Positions 37,430 to 50,600 of a stretch of DNA of 64,000 nucleotides are shown in pieces. How positions within the stretch are numbered: position 1 is the first letter of the stretch; the number at the start of each line of letters is the position of its first letter. Location: NCBI GenBank assembly GCA_963513935.1, contig OY740766.1:6851000-6914999 (forward strand), written 5' to 3'. The translations under genes and the position numbers were made by a program. The notes under the pieces were generated by a model. It made no database searches. It was given only the letters and a program-made list of their open reading frames with translations, and was not told where the DNA came from. The stretch comes from Aphrophora alni (Eukaryota > Arthropoda > Insecta > Hemiptera > Aphrophoridae).

Positions 37430-38320
37430 TTTAATTCCACAAAACAGCTTTAATTGCGACATATGTTTCGCCGTTAGGCATTTTCAAGCTAAACATTTTC
37501 AAATTGAAAACAAAACAAGTCTAAACTAAAAATGTGAGACAAAAGGAAAGGTTACAAGAGTAAAGGGGTTGAGAAATGACAAAAGAAAGGTCAATGATCT
37601 AACCTGTGGGATGGAAGTGGGGGTGTTTTAGAAAACAAAGGTTACATAATTGGTCTCGATAGTGGTGATGAGTTAAGATGTATTTGTTCATTTAAGTTGG
37701 AAGTATGGTTTTTTAAAATTGATCTATTGATTTCTAAACATTCCAGGTTATTGAGTTTCCTACTTTTTTGTTCCATATGCAGAAGTTTAACGTTTAACTT
37801 AGGATCAAAATTATGTTCTGTGTCTAATAAATGATTTGCAAAATTTGAATTAGATTTGCCATACTTCCAACTGTGTACATGTTCTTTAACTCTATTCTTA
37901 ACTGACCTTCCGGATTGACCTATGTATTCACAATTGCAATCATTACAAGAAATTTTATACACACAACTATTTTATAAACTATCTCTCTTATCCTTATTGT
38001 TAATAATTAATTTTCCTATATTTCTAGAGCAATAAAACGCAGGTTTATAATGATATCTTTTAGATATTAAATTTCCAACTTTATAACTAGTGTTTCCAAT
38101 GAAATTAACCTTACAATATTTGATGTTTTCTTTTTCATTGTACTTAGAATTATATAGAGAATCACATATTTTACGTTTTAATTTTTTATTTAAAATATTA
38201 TCAACTAATTTGGTACTGTACATGTTATTGACTGCAATTTGATTGATAGTATTCAATTCATTCTGGAAATCTGTAGGAGATAAGGTAATGCTTATTATAT
38301 TGTCATTATATTGTTAGATG
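37430..38320 (-). mobile_element. Penelope-like element, 5'-truncated
   Basis: Minus-strand coding part followed by a 3' region containing GGCGAAACATATGTCGC (about 37460-37480), a hallmark text of Penelope-like tails. The RT core is not found upstream of about 38320, so the copy is 5' truncated. Confidence 0.8.
37642..38310 (-). pseudogene. Penelope-like linker and GIY-YIG endonuclease, one stop
   Basis: In one frame the minus strand reads PTDFQNELNTINQIAVNNMY, then basic linker text, then a TAA at 37972-37974. The frame continues with CVYKISCNDCNCEYIGQSGR and SVKNRVKEHVHSWKYG, then NFANHLLDTEHNF and a SRKLNNLECLEI tail. YKI..YIG, the downstream Arg and the Cys pair CNDCNC are the GIY-YIG endonuclease features of Penelope-like elements, which nick target DNA for priming. 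A single nonsense codon separates linker and nuclease, so decay is mild. Confidence 0.85.
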
Positions 38321-38859
38321 TAATTTATTTCTCAAGGTTACTACTTCTCTTGTCTCAATATGTCCTTTTTCTCCAGCTCAATTAGAGTCAAGGGTGGATA
38401 ACCAAAAGAAGGAACCAACTGAGGTGCCAGTAATTGCTCCAAGCAAAATTTCCTTATTCACTATATAATAATTAAGGCACAATATAATATTTCACAATAT
38501 CTCCTATCTGCTTAGCTTTAAGCTACATTACTAAGAACAGCTTAGTACTATACCATCCTAATGTTGTCATATTTTCCCATATTTTAATGACATCAATCTC
38601 TGTTCAAATTGGGGAAAAGAGTTTTTTTTTCTTTCTAAACTCAAGTTAATTAAAACTTATTTACAATCCACTACTTCTCCTGGAGTATCAAAATATCTAT
38701 TTAGAACAACGTTCCTAATTCATTAGATACTGCAATTCATTTTAAGAGAATTTGTAAAAAAATACAATTAAAATAAAAAAATTAAAATAAAGTAAGCTTT
38801 TCAGTAAGTTGTCAAAACCAAAAGTAAATAATTAACTGGGCTGTAGTTCTTGTGCTACA

Positions 38860-39155
38860 AATTTTGAATTATTTTATTTTTAAGTCATAAAGACTTATGG
38901 CTGCACCTTCAAATTTTAAGTTATAAAATAAATAAAAAAATAATTTGTGTCTTGAGATATGACAACAATGTCCACATATCAAATTTGATTAATATTGTTC
39001 CACATATTTGGGCATAGTAGAGTGCATTGCACATACAATAGACAGACAGACACACTTAATTCCGAAAATCACATTTTTGGACAGATATATCAGCAAAAAC
39101 TTGACATCATATTTTTTACCCATCTATCTATACTACATATGTGAACAAGTAATAA
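38860..39155. repeat. dispersed repeat family A, copy 3
   Basis: Diverged copy: TCAAATTTGATTAATATTGTT, CACATATTTGGGCATAGTAGAG, ACCCATCTATCTATACTACATATGTGAAC, in the same order as 4140-4500 and 16367-17222. Confidence 0.45.
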
Positions 39156-39624
39156 TGTAAACATTTCACAATTAATTAATAGTTTGATAATTTTCCATTT
39201 CAGTATTATGTAATGGGATTGTTTAAAAGTTATTAATTGAATTTAGTTTAACTTGGAGGTGGTTACACAGATTTTACAACTAACTTTATCTTTTGAATGA
39301 TGCTTTTATTAGAGTTGCCAAAATAATTTCCCATTTGTATAAAAAATTATCCTTTTTCCTTCTACCTCTAATCCGGCCCTTCTCCTTTTCCTTTTTCCCG
39401 GTAGTTTTAAGAAACAGATCTTTTTGACATATTTAATATTTGATATAACAGAGATTTTTATCTTTATTCAAACAATGTACACATAAAACAAATTAATGGC
39501 GTCAGAATTTATACCTAATTCTAGTTCAAATTAACTTAAGGTAAAATATTCCTCAATTGAGTATAATGGACTCTTTAATATAATGATCTTTAGAACTTCT
39601 TAAATTTGTTATACTTATTTTCAT

Positions 39625-41740
39625 TCATGATGTCACTTGGTAATACAGTACATTTATAAACTTTGCACCCATATAAGTTGTTTTCTTCTCAAAAATTTTT
39701 AATTTGTGGATTGGCATAACAAGTTTGTTCCTGTAGATAGTAAAATAACAATGGTTATCTCCAATCAGCGAGATTGTGCTGGAATGTTGTCTAGTGTACA
39801 AGATGCATTGATAAATGTAGTAGCTGTACACTGTCATTATTTTGAGATCCCAAAACTCGCTCTACACAGAATTCCGCCAATCTAATTTAAATACAATTCA
39901 TATTGCTCCTTTTTGTAAAAGTAATATTGTGTCCAAATTCTTTTTAGAGGTATATACTGATCCCAAAAGCTATGTGGGAATGAATGTGTGCGAAATAAAC
40001 CATTTTCAGAATATCCAGGCTTCAGAATCTAGATAATTTGTACAAAGCAAAAAGGCCAGAGGAAACCCTACTTGTTATATGTTCAACATGAAGATCCCAA
40101 CTCAACTTGTCTATAATTAAACCTAGAAATTTGGTTTTATTGACTTCTTTTAATGCAGTTTCATCTATATGCATTTGCATTGAAAAAGCACTGTTATTAG
40201 TTTTGATATTTAATTGAATATAATTGGTCTTTGACAAGTTTACTTTAACTTTATGACTGGTAAGGAAGTTGCTTATTTTGAACAGCTTTTCAATTGCTCT
40301 TAATTCCATTTCGAGTTTAGATTTCCCTATAATTATCAAGTTGGCATCATCCGTATAGAGGCTCATGCTGGTTGACCTGTTAAGAGAAATTATTCTAGGA
40401 AGTCCCCCAATATAACGAATGAAAAGAAAAGGCCCTAAATTGGAACCTTGAGGAACTCTGTGTTTAATTACTCTTAGTTTTGATCGAGTGGAAATTAGTT
40501 CGTTAAAGTCATTTTTATTACAGAGCTCAACAAATTGCTTTTTATTTTTCAAGCACAATTGTGGCCACATTAGTGCAGGTCCTCGTGTTCCCATTGTTGA
40601 AAGTTTGTAAATCAATTTAGAATGTGACAAGCTATCAAAAGCTTTGTTCAAGTCCATACAGAACTACTTTCTCACCCTGTTCTATTGAGTTGATAATTGA
40701 ATCTATGTAGTTAGTAGCCACTGTAATGACTGAATGGTCTGCTTTGAAACCGTGTTGTTCTTTATTGAACATATTGTTTCCCTCAAAGTGTTTCACTAAA
40801 CAAGCGCACATTACTTTTTAAAAGATTTTGGAAATAACTGGCAACAGGGCTATAGGTCTAAAATAGGGATGTCTGTATTACATCCTTTCTTATGAATTGG
40901 TTTAATCTTTACAATTTTTTAATTTTTCTGGAAATATTCCTGATATGAATGACGAGTTTATTTAAATGTGTAAAAGGTTTAATTAAGTTGCTTCTGGCAT
41001 GTTTTATAACCTTGATTGGAACATTATATCCAGCAGAATTTTTATTTTCAAAAGCCAGAATAATCCTTTCCAGCTCCCTCTCACTGGCAGGGTCATAATT
41101 AAATTTTATTGCTTTTTTAGTTGGTGTGTCCACGAGATTTATGCTGGTTTGTGACATTTCACAAGAAACTTCCTGATCAGCAATATCAATATAGTAGTCA
41201 TTAAATAACTTACTAACCACAGCAGGAAGTGTGTGAATCCTATTGTTTACTATCATCTTACCAACGCAACCTCTACCAGCATTGCTTGTACCAACTTCAT
41301 TATTAACTAAATTCCAAATGGTCCTTGAAACATTATCTGAAGATAAATTTTTACTCTGAAAAGTAAATTTTTACCCGTTTGATTAAGTAAACGTAAATTT
41401 TGTAAAATTTTGTGTTCGAGTTTTTTTCTATTCTTCCTAAAGTCATTTGATGAACTACTTTTACGCCATGAAAAATAGTTTAATATAATTTTGACCCAGA
41501 CTCTAAGCTTCTGTAAGAATGATGGTGCTTTATAAGTGTGAACGTCAATATTAGTTCTGAAGCATTGCTTCCTCAGATAAACTAATTAAAGGTTTAAAGA
41601 AATCCTCAACAGTTGCACTTTGTGTTATATAGCTAGCTCTTTTATTTGAAATATATTTTTCAGCTTGTACATGATGAGAAACATCCCCCTTTTCTTTATT
41701 AGAACAATAAATATCATGTTTATAAAAACTACAAAAATGC
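39625..41740 (-). pseudogene. jockey-type non-LTR retrotransposon fossil (RT)
   Basis: A minus-strand RT about 2.1 kb long in several frames. From 5' to 3': a basic linker (RKNRKKLEHKILQNLRLLNQ), MIVNNRIHTLPAVVSKLFND, NSAGYNVPIKVIKHA, KIKPIHKKG, FRPIALLPVISKIF, QHGFKADHS, MDLNKAFDSLSHSKLIYKL (motif A), HRVPQGSNLGPFLF (motif B), SLYTDDANLIII (YADD changed to YTDD), FLGLIIDKLSWDLHV. The C-terminal tail is VYFAHIHSHIAFGI...MPIHKLKIFEKKTTYMGAKFIN. Frameshifts lie around 40657-40909 and 41256-41550. Non-functional. Confidence 0.88.
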
Positions 41741-42386
41741 AATGCTCACCCATAAAACTTTCTTTTTTTTTAATGGCATTTCTTTAGACCACTCATCCAC
41801 TTTAACCACTGATTTCCTTTTGAGCATAACAAAAATTACACAATACATGCACACACAAAACTATTTTAATGATATGATATGCATGAAACTAAATTATTTT
41901 CTTACTATACTACATAATTTTAATGATATAATATGTATGAAACTAAATTCTTTTCTCACTATACTATATAATTCGAAAGAAACTCATAATGCAAACACAT
42001 CTGATAACCAATACATATGTTTATCCACCTAACCAGACTACACAAACTCTAAAAGAATCCTTTTAATTCTAGTTTAGAGTTTTATGTAGTGATTTGTTCC
42101 AAGTATGTAATGTCAATTTAATGCGTAAAAACCAATTATTTAGCTCCTTTAAAGTTGCATTTGTTAAACTTCTATATCAGTTTTTGTTTTAACAATGAAG
42201 TTTGTATTATCCATAAACACCATATTCCCTGTTGTAACATATTTTTAAAATATCACATAAATAAAAAAACAAAATGCATGAACTGTTTGTGACAGTAATA
42301 TATAATATAGAGGAATTTCCAAATCACATTATATTAATTATTTATTGTAAGATCTTTGAATTAATTAATACAAAACTAAATAAATT

Positions 42387-42440
42387 TCAGGTTTTTCATT
42401 TTTTTCATTTTCAGGTTTTTCATTTTTTTCATTTTCAGGT
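42387..42440. repeat. 24-bp tandem repeat of splice-acceptor-like units
   Basis: Units of TTCAGGTTTTTCATTTTTTTCATT at about 42387, 42409 and 42433. Each ends in polypyrimidine then CAG, a chain of acceptor-like sites. Confidence 0.75.
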
Positions 42441-42467
42441 TTTTAATTATTTTTTGTTTTTAAAAAG

Positions 42468-42582
42468 CCAAAAGAGGCGCAATGTGAAAAAATATATAAT
42501 TTCAACCAAACTGAGTACGCTGCAACCAAAGAAAAGCCCAGCTGCACCACCCATAGCAACTGAAAGAGAATGGAAACATGGT
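42468..42582 (+). CDS. candidate exon of unknown gene
   Basis: 115-bp plus-strand segment after TTTTGTTTTTAAAAAG and before donor GTAAGTAT. It is open for 38 codons and rich in Lys, Pro and Ala (QKRRNVKKYIISTKLSTLQP, KKSPAAPPIATEREWKHG). The composition departs from the AT-rich surroundings. A possible next exon is at about 44324 after TCTATAG. No homology recognised. Confidence 0.35.
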
Positions 42583-42799
42583 GTAAGTATAGTTTTGGAA
42601 AAATATTGTAACTAAAATAATGATGTCAAACTTCTAACTTGTAAATACACACAAATATGCAAAAGAACATTTACAGACACTTTAATAATTTGTTTAGTAG
42701 AACATCTCCAATTGCTACATTTGTATCAATCATTCAGTACTAAAGAACTAACAATTTTTTATATTAAAATTTAAGATCCACTTGTTTTGATAATAATAG

Positions 42800-43253
42800 C
42801 AATGACTACATAAATACTATAAGACACGACATAGGATAGGGAAATAGTCTACGCTTTATGGGTGCTGTTCGTCACAAGTTTGACACACAGCTATCAGAAA
42901 GCGCTAGCAGCAGGTGCTTGACTGTACGCATCCCACTTGGTTGAGACTGTACAACTGTTGACCTCTCTCTCACAAACCTTCTCACTTACTTCCGTCAGCA
43001 TAGTCAGTGTTGTCAGTTCGTGCGCTGAGATAAGCGATTCTCGACCTTCCCTCGCATCTCTGGTCCCATATGTGGCATCAGTGCGTTTTCTCTTACCCGC
43101 CTGAAACATTGTTTGACGGTAGAGCCACCTAGCGCCAGTCACATCAACTTCAGATTCTCTAGCAAAGCGACCTAGCGGGTATTGGACAACTCAAGAATAA
43201 GCGTAGAATATTTAACATGGCCATGTCGTGTCATAGTATTTATGTAGTCATTG
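42800..43253. mobile_element. unassigned TIR element, 454 bp, 7-bp target duplication
   Basis: Terminal inverted repeats of about 31-33 bp: left CAATGACTACATAAATACTAT..GACACGACAT; the right end is its reverse complement except for two extra bases. ATAATAG flanks both sides (42793-42799 and 43254-43260). The interior is GC-richer and carries an 82-residue minus frame (42894-43142) without recognisable domains. A 7-8 bp duplication would fit hAT or P-like superfamilies, but the termini are not typical of either. Confidence 0.8.
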
Positions 43254-43669
43254 ATAATAGTCAAGTTTTGTACCAGATTTTTGTTAATAACTTCTGAACC
43301 GTTATTTTACTTTACTTCAGATTTAACTAGTGATTTGGGTTATTAATCTAAATATCCATACAATTTTATTTATTTATTATTATTTTTTAAAATTTATTTA
43401 TTTTTTAATGTATGGAAAATTATGATATACTTTGTGCAAGTTATTTTTAAAATTTGTAATTTTGATGGATTTGGAACACTATATACACAAAGCTTAGTGG
43501 ATAGTGTTCAAAAAATATTCGATGATTATTGACTTTTAAGAAATTAAATATAATATTTTCCAAGCATGTATATAGTTGAAGTTTATATTGTCAATTTAAG
43601 AGTCATAATAGTGATTTTCATTTTTATGAAACAAGAAAAAGGATGTTTGAATTGATTATCATAGATCAA

Positions 43670-43672
<3 letters not shown>

Positions 43673-43710
<38 letters not shown>
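43673..43710. repeat. (TA)n microsatellite
   Basis: About 19 TA units. Plus-strand text just after it (ALIILFNRLPKSLNDIVNFT) resembles the extreme C-terminus of some RT proteins, a weak hint of another fossil at 43711-43800. Confidence 0.9.
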
Positions 43711-43714
<4 letters not shown>

Positions 43715-44541
43715 TCCCTATTCAGGCTCTAATTATTCTATTCAATAGACTTCCAAAGTCTCTGAATGATATAGTAAATTTTACAAGCATTGCTGTTGCT
43801 GAGGGGAGTGTATTTAGTTTAATGGGTAAGATTTGTCCATGAATGTTGTGGTTAAAGAGCCATCACTGTGTTCAATAAATAATGCTTTATTATTGTAATT
43901 GTATATATTATGTTCCATTGTTATTATGATGACGTTTTTCACCTAAGTTTTGTTATATTTGTCTTTGTTTTAAGGAACACATATATTTATTTCCTGTTTT
44001 AATTAAATTTTTAGTAGACCAGTATTTCATTTTTTTGACACTTATTATTCAAAAAGTGTTTATTTGGCAACAGTAAAGGATAAGAAATGAAATGTGTTTG
44101 TAGTTGATAAAAGTGATGATAAAAAAGTTAAAATATATAGAGATTATGGTCACAATCCTTGTATTTTTAAGTTAAAAATTCATAAAAACCTTATTTGTGA
44201 AAATTAATTTGTTTCTATAAAATTATAGTTCTGAAATTTGTTATTTTGATTTAGAAATTTGCTTTACTCTCTTGGTAGTTATGCTTGTTTTTTCTTCTTT
44301 TAACTTTGTATTTAATCTATAGGCAAAGAATTGAAATCCGGTAACATGGATGATGAGGAATTAGTGAAATAATGCAACAAAGGGAATTGAAGGGAAGAAA
44401 ATGGGAAGATAAACCAAGGAGAATTTGGACACAGAAAGATGCTCGAGTATTGAATACATTTTTTATACATAATTTGATAATGCAGTATATCTACCATCAA
44501 TAGTCTACCTTAATGAAACAAAGGTACAGTAATATAATTAC

Positions 44542-44633
44542 CCAATAATTCTGAAATTCCAAATATAACATCTCTCTTGAATCTCAGTCTAGGATACTTG
44601 ATCAGCCCCCACTTCACTGAAGTCCCCAACACC
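44542..44633 (-). CDS. ppk: DEG/ENaC pre-TM2 exon
   Basis: 92 nt after TTTTTCATTAG, donor GTAATT. Reads VLGTSVKWGLIKYPRLRFKR then DVIFGISELL, matching the ...KY.RDVLFG..DLL... segment just before TM2. Its entry phase (2) does not fit exon 6 (phase 1 out), so an intervening exon exists or was lost. Confidence 0.7.
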
Positions 44634-47600
44634 CTAATGAAAAAGTAAAAACAGATTACATTAGAGTCTGGCCAGATTCTAAAAATTTAAAAATAATATG
44701 AAGGGAAAAATTTGATTGTATTTTAGCAAAAATAAAACTTCATTGTGTTATTATAGTTAAAAACCCAGTATGTTGTACTTACCTATGTTACAGTAGTATA
44801 GTATTTACTGTAATGTAGAGACTTAACTGTATTTCAAAAGAAGTTTTGTTTTATCTCATATTGTATAATATGCAGACGTAACTGCATGGGCAAAATTCAT
44901 TTTGAAACAGAACTTGCAACCCAAATACCTGCATGCGCAGAACAAAAGAATATGAAGGTCAACAAAAAGTAGTGTACTGTAAGTAGGTCCACCATTTGTA
45001 AATCTCTGAATAAAAACGGGAGTTTGTAAAATTATTTTTATTATTTATTTGAATTTAAAATTGTAACATTTTTAACTTGAAAAGTTTTATCTTATGAAAA
45101 TTGCGCCAGATGGAATGAACCCATCAATTAGAAAAAGAAGTTAATATTTATTTGTTAAAAAATACCTCAGGGTCGCAAATCCTTTTAAAAGTGTACTTAC
45201 AGTTGGCTTTTTTGAAAGAAAATCTTATTTTTTTGTGCTGAAACTAGACATGATTTATTTAAGTAAAATATTAAAACATTTATACAAGGTTATACATACA
45301 TATTCATAATGCATAACTTACTACTATTTGAAATTTCCTTATCTTTTTAACTTTAAAATTCTGCCTTGAAGAGGCTTAAATCCTTTTTTGTGATTCTAAA
45401 ATTTGTAGTTGCAACTTGAAATAAAATATTTTTATGGTGAGTTTTTAAATTCTCACGCAATAAAGATTATTATCATTTAAAATTAGGATTAGGTTCTCTA
45501 GATTTACTAATTATTGACCAAAGATTATTAATTTTAATAAATTTAGCAAGTTTATACAAAAAGTTCCTTTTATACAAAAGTATTATATAATTTTATTGTC
45601 TATGATTCAGTGTTACCGCATAACCGTTCCAGTCGATCTTAGGCTTCATGTGTTGAATTTCTTTCATGTTGCAATGTTATCACCTTGTAGACTCTATTTA
45701 TACAGCTGACGATCAATTATTGTCCTTTCAGATTCACAGCATATAGAATTTATATCACTTTACTAAAAGTAATTGTCCAATTTATTCACACAAAGTACGT
45801 CTTATCATGATAAAACTGTCTCTGCACTCGCTAAATCGTCACCATTAAAGTTCTACAACTTCTTTTAGATCATAATATCTCTCACTGTATCAAATGTCAC
45901 AAAAAGACTCTACTTTAACTACACTTGCTACATTTTAAGAATGTTTCTCTACTCTGAAAACACGTCCTACCACCTTGAAAGCCGTACTGAGACCCTTAAT
46001 CACATTTTAACTACATTCTACAAAAGTTTCTTTGAACTGAAAATACGTCTTACCGCATCAGACCTCACCCTAAGACTGTTGAGCACATGGGAGTTTCTCA
46101 TTTCCTTTAACGTTATAAATCTTGTCTCGCAACGTATGCGAGAATTATTCTCACATAGCACTACATATCATTATTTTTACAACACAAACACTACCTAAAT
46201 TTTTATTACAAATTATAATTATTATTCAACTCTAACGTTTCCCGGGTCATTTTAAACATTCAAATCTCAATATAACCATTTTTTGGTTATATAAGTTAAA
46301 ATTACCTATTTGGTATCACACATTTATTAATTTTTATAAATATTGAATTTTATTGTTATGATTTTGTTCTTTGCCCATCAAAGAAAAAAGGTTTTAAAAA
46401 GATTTAAAACCTAGACTTACAATTTTCATTTCAGAAATGTAATTTTTGTATCTTTGTAAAGTATATTTTACTGTTTACTATAAAGTTTAAATTAAGAGTA
46501 AATTAATCAAAAAGACATAATTTTTATTGCCCTAATTATTTTTAATTCCTAAGTTTAACCTGCACTTTCTCAATCAATCAATTATACAAATGATTCGCTA
46601 TTTCGTCTGTGAAGCATCATTTTTAATAGACTTTCGGTAGTCCCATTTTTCCTAAATCTGACCTACCGGCAACGACATTAAGCCGGTCTAGCAAGGCTAT
46701 ACTATATAAATAAATATACAACATTAAAGGATCAAGATAAAGTTGCTGTTATGAAATTCATTTATATTGTACTCATAATTTACAATAAAATATTTATGCA
46801 GTTTATTGTTGTAGTGCTAGAGAATCATTAATTTTAATATTAATGATTATTTGAAAAAGCTGTGATTCTAAAATATAGTTATCAATATAATCTAGTAAAA
46901 TATAGTTCAGTGATTTGGTAAATCTACAATAGGGAACATTGATAAACTAAATGTTAGTAGCATATGCTACTGAGACCATAACATAGGTTTGTTAAATTCA
47001 TATTAATAATAAACAATCACCAAATGAAATACAAATAAATTTATTACAGTCCAAAATTTTAGTTCAATGAAATTGGGCGACAATTATCTCTGTAGCCATC
47101 ACTATCTAACAACTTATCAACTTTTTTTTTTTTTTGGATCTGTAGCACATTACTGATTTTGGTACTGTAGCACCAAAGATAGAGGTTATATGTTATTATG
47201 CTCTGAATCAATGCTAAGTACTCACCTTACACATAGTTATTTGGCAATTAGTTAATGTTTTATATTTCTAATTACGAACGCAATTTTGATAAGTTTTTAA
47301 TTATTAGGCTACTTTAACATGATAATTCCATGTAAGACTAGAATCAGTATGGATACACGAGAGCTTAACTTAGCTTTGTAGCCATGATCAGTTGAAATAA
47401 TAATTTGGGTTTTGCCTTCTTTCGGAATAAAATTATTTGTCCTAAACCATGTTACGTGCCTCCGTTAAAGCATCTCTATCAGTAAGAGATCCAAGCATCT
47501 ACAAATCATTATGGGTGTTAGTGTACATTATTGTTGACTAAAAAAATTAAAATAGAGCCTTTGCACTTAATATGAGAGACTCTTGTGTTCTCTTTTGAAA

Positions 47601-50600
47601 CCCATTTTTAGAAATTTCATCATCAAAATCAGTATACTAATTCAAATGTTTGTACCCTGTATAAGGTACATTGCATTTGATGACCGTCTCTACTTACCAT
47701 CCGTCAACTGCATCTTCTCCCTCTATTTTATAGTTGACATCATCACAAGGAGGATAGCAGAAACAATCCACTTTTTTTTTATTTGTGTAACGTAACGTTG
47801 CAAGTACATCTGTGAGAAAATTTTTTTTTAAACTTTATACACTTAATATAAACAGCTATAGAGGAGCTGTAAACACAAAATGGAGTGAATTAAATTTGTG
47901 TTATATCAGTTTTACTTTCCAATAACATAACAAGGAAAGTATTCTGGTAAAGTGAAAATTTAGAATATTGTGTGTAGCTTGGTAATTTTCACAAGCATTA
48001 AAGATAATAAAAACATTAAACAAAAATAAAAATGTTAGTTTAATACTCTTGAGAGCAAACTAGGTTAGAAAATCCGAGTCTTCTCTGTTTCCAATACTGG
48101 ATATTTTCACTGAATGGATGTGAGAGTAATTTCTTGTTGAAACAAAGTCGTCAGTATGGAAAAAGTTCTGAGTTTGAATTAAAAGTAAAATTGGGAGTGA
48201 CAGGTTGAATAAGTGATTATGAAAGATGTGCAAGCTACGCTTGAAGTACAAGCACAGTTTGGTAAACTGGGCATGTGGAGATAAATTATTTAAAATGAAT
48301 TATTGATAATTGAGTGTGAAAGGGTAGAGTCATTTTCTCTTGTATGTAGAACTATGCACTAAAAGTTTTGAATACAAGATGAAAAATAAGAGACATAGGT
48401 GAAAAGAAGGTCATCCATGTGACTATAGATTTACCTATCTTAAAATATCATTAGTATCCTAAATAATTGTTAAAATGTAACTTAAGAAGCCTGTGCTTTT
48501 TCTTTATAAATTTTAAACAATATGTTGTTCTGGTAAAACTGGAATTAGAGTGTAATGTAAGCAACTGTTTATTTAGGCGGAACAAATTATTAAAATCTTG
48601 TTTCATCGTAGTAACCAATTAGGCATATTGTTTTAGTTTGTATAGCGGAAGCAATTATTATTAATAGAGATGATTAGAATTTATTTTATTTTATTTGAGG
48701 AAAAGTATATGTCAACAAAATAAGGAACCTGTATTCTTTTTAAAATTATAATTAACACAAGATCTTAATAATAGTACTTCTAAGCTATGCATTTAGTAAG
48801 AAACACTATAATCCTCATTTCTAGAAATCTAATTTTTCTTAATCAAAATTTCAATCAAATTTTTAAGGAGCATTATTTTTAATGTTGGTATTCATTGCAG
48901 AAACAATAAAGCCTTTATAAATAAGAGTCAAGATCTATATTGAGGTTAAATTAGCAACTAGTAATTAAAATCAACAATTGTAGGTATATACCAATTGAAA
49001 AATTAAAAATGAAGGAAAGGGAGTAGAAATGGATTGGTACACAATGAGAAAAAATGAGTTACAATACGTAAGAAGACTAATGGAATGGAATACTCAAAGA
49101 CAGCGAAGAAGGGGAACACCCAGGATGACTTTGGTGTATCAACCACTAACTTTTAAACAGAGTGCACAGATGGGATTTGTGGCTGCCCTATGTTCCTTGA
49201 AGGAATGACAGGAGAAATGATGACATTCATTTTATTAAATGAATTAATATTTACTCAGGCTCAAAATAAATACAGTAGAACCCCTCTAATCCGCCCTCCG
49301 GTTGCCCGTTGCTCCGGTTAATCCAACCGTGCTCGAGCTCGCGATATTGTGCCGACGACTCACGGCCCGTCTGGCGCCATTCTTTCCTGTTTGTTGTCGC
49401 TTTCCCGCTTCAGTGCTGTGTCATCTCTCGTGTTGTTTCTATTGATTTGCTATAGTAGTTGCATAGAAGTTTATATATAGACTTTATTATATAGACTTTT
49501 AAAAGTTTATATATCACTTATTTCACTTTAAAAAATCTCTTTATATAATATGTAATAAATATTGACTTTTTTCGGATAATCCGACCTTTTTTGCGTTCCG
49601 ACCATGCCCCCAGTCCCGAAGGTGACGGATTAGAGGGGTTCTACTGTATGAATTTCTAAATAAAAATAAAATAAAAATATTGAACTTTGTAATACGTAGC
49701 AGTTAGTAATAATAATTTGTTTGAGACATACCACTATATTTCCCAAGACAATCCATTCCTTCCACATCACATGTTTTGTATTTACCTGTAAAAAAAGAAA
49801 AAAATTAATTAAAAGATAATTAAAATTATTTTTATAAATACAGTGTGAAACAATTCTTCAATCAAGAGAAGTCACTTAGCCTCTCCACTTCAACTTCACT
49901 CTCATCTACTTTTTGGGAATGTGTTGAGCCAAGCAACATAAACCTAAGGTTGCGATTGATTATTCTTTCAACAGGATGGGTTGTGAGCTTACAAGAGAAA
50001 GGGGTCTTGACAGGGATGCTTTAAGGTAACTTAAGACCAAGTCTTCCAAGATGGTGTTTCTAGTGTGGTCAATGGTAGACACATAGGCTGAGTCTGATAG
50101 TTTACTGCAATAAGGAAAGCACTTGTAAGCCAAGGTGATAACAGCTCTCTAGGGAAAGAACAGTCCAAAATCAAGTTTAAGTTTAACAACCTTATCACGT
50201 AAAGGACAATTGTTATGAATGTGAACAATAAGCTAAAAGAATTTGGTAGATTGAGTATATACAATGAACATGAACGGCTATGGCAATAAGGAAAATACTT
50301 CAGATGCATCTACATTTCTGCTATATGGATCAATCAAAATGAAAAAAAAGATTTTAATAAGTTAGATTTTACAAAATTGGTTGGTCAGATAGTGCTTATT
50401 GGTGCTTTTGTTTGACAGCTTGTGAAGCTTCTAATAATAATAATTCTATATACTCTATATAGAGTCTGATCAACTAAAGATGCCCACCATTAGGACCTGT
50501 AAAATTGTAAGAGATAAAAAAATACTTTAATTTGGGAACCATCCCTACTTTTTTTATAGGATTTAAAAATATACTATCCAAATTTGTTTGAATCACCATA

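Noticed and set aside
45201..45237. 37-bp segment between TTTCAG and GTAAGTAC with the right 1-to-2 phase for the missing DEG/ENaC exon
   Set aside because: It encodes only AQKNKIFFQKSQ without the expected cysteines. The phase fit may be chance.
48196..48268. Minus-strand LPNCACTSSVACTSFIITYS as the missing Cys-rich DEG/ENaC exon
   Set aside because: The acceptor phase does not fit exon 6 and no donor occurs before the in-frame stop.
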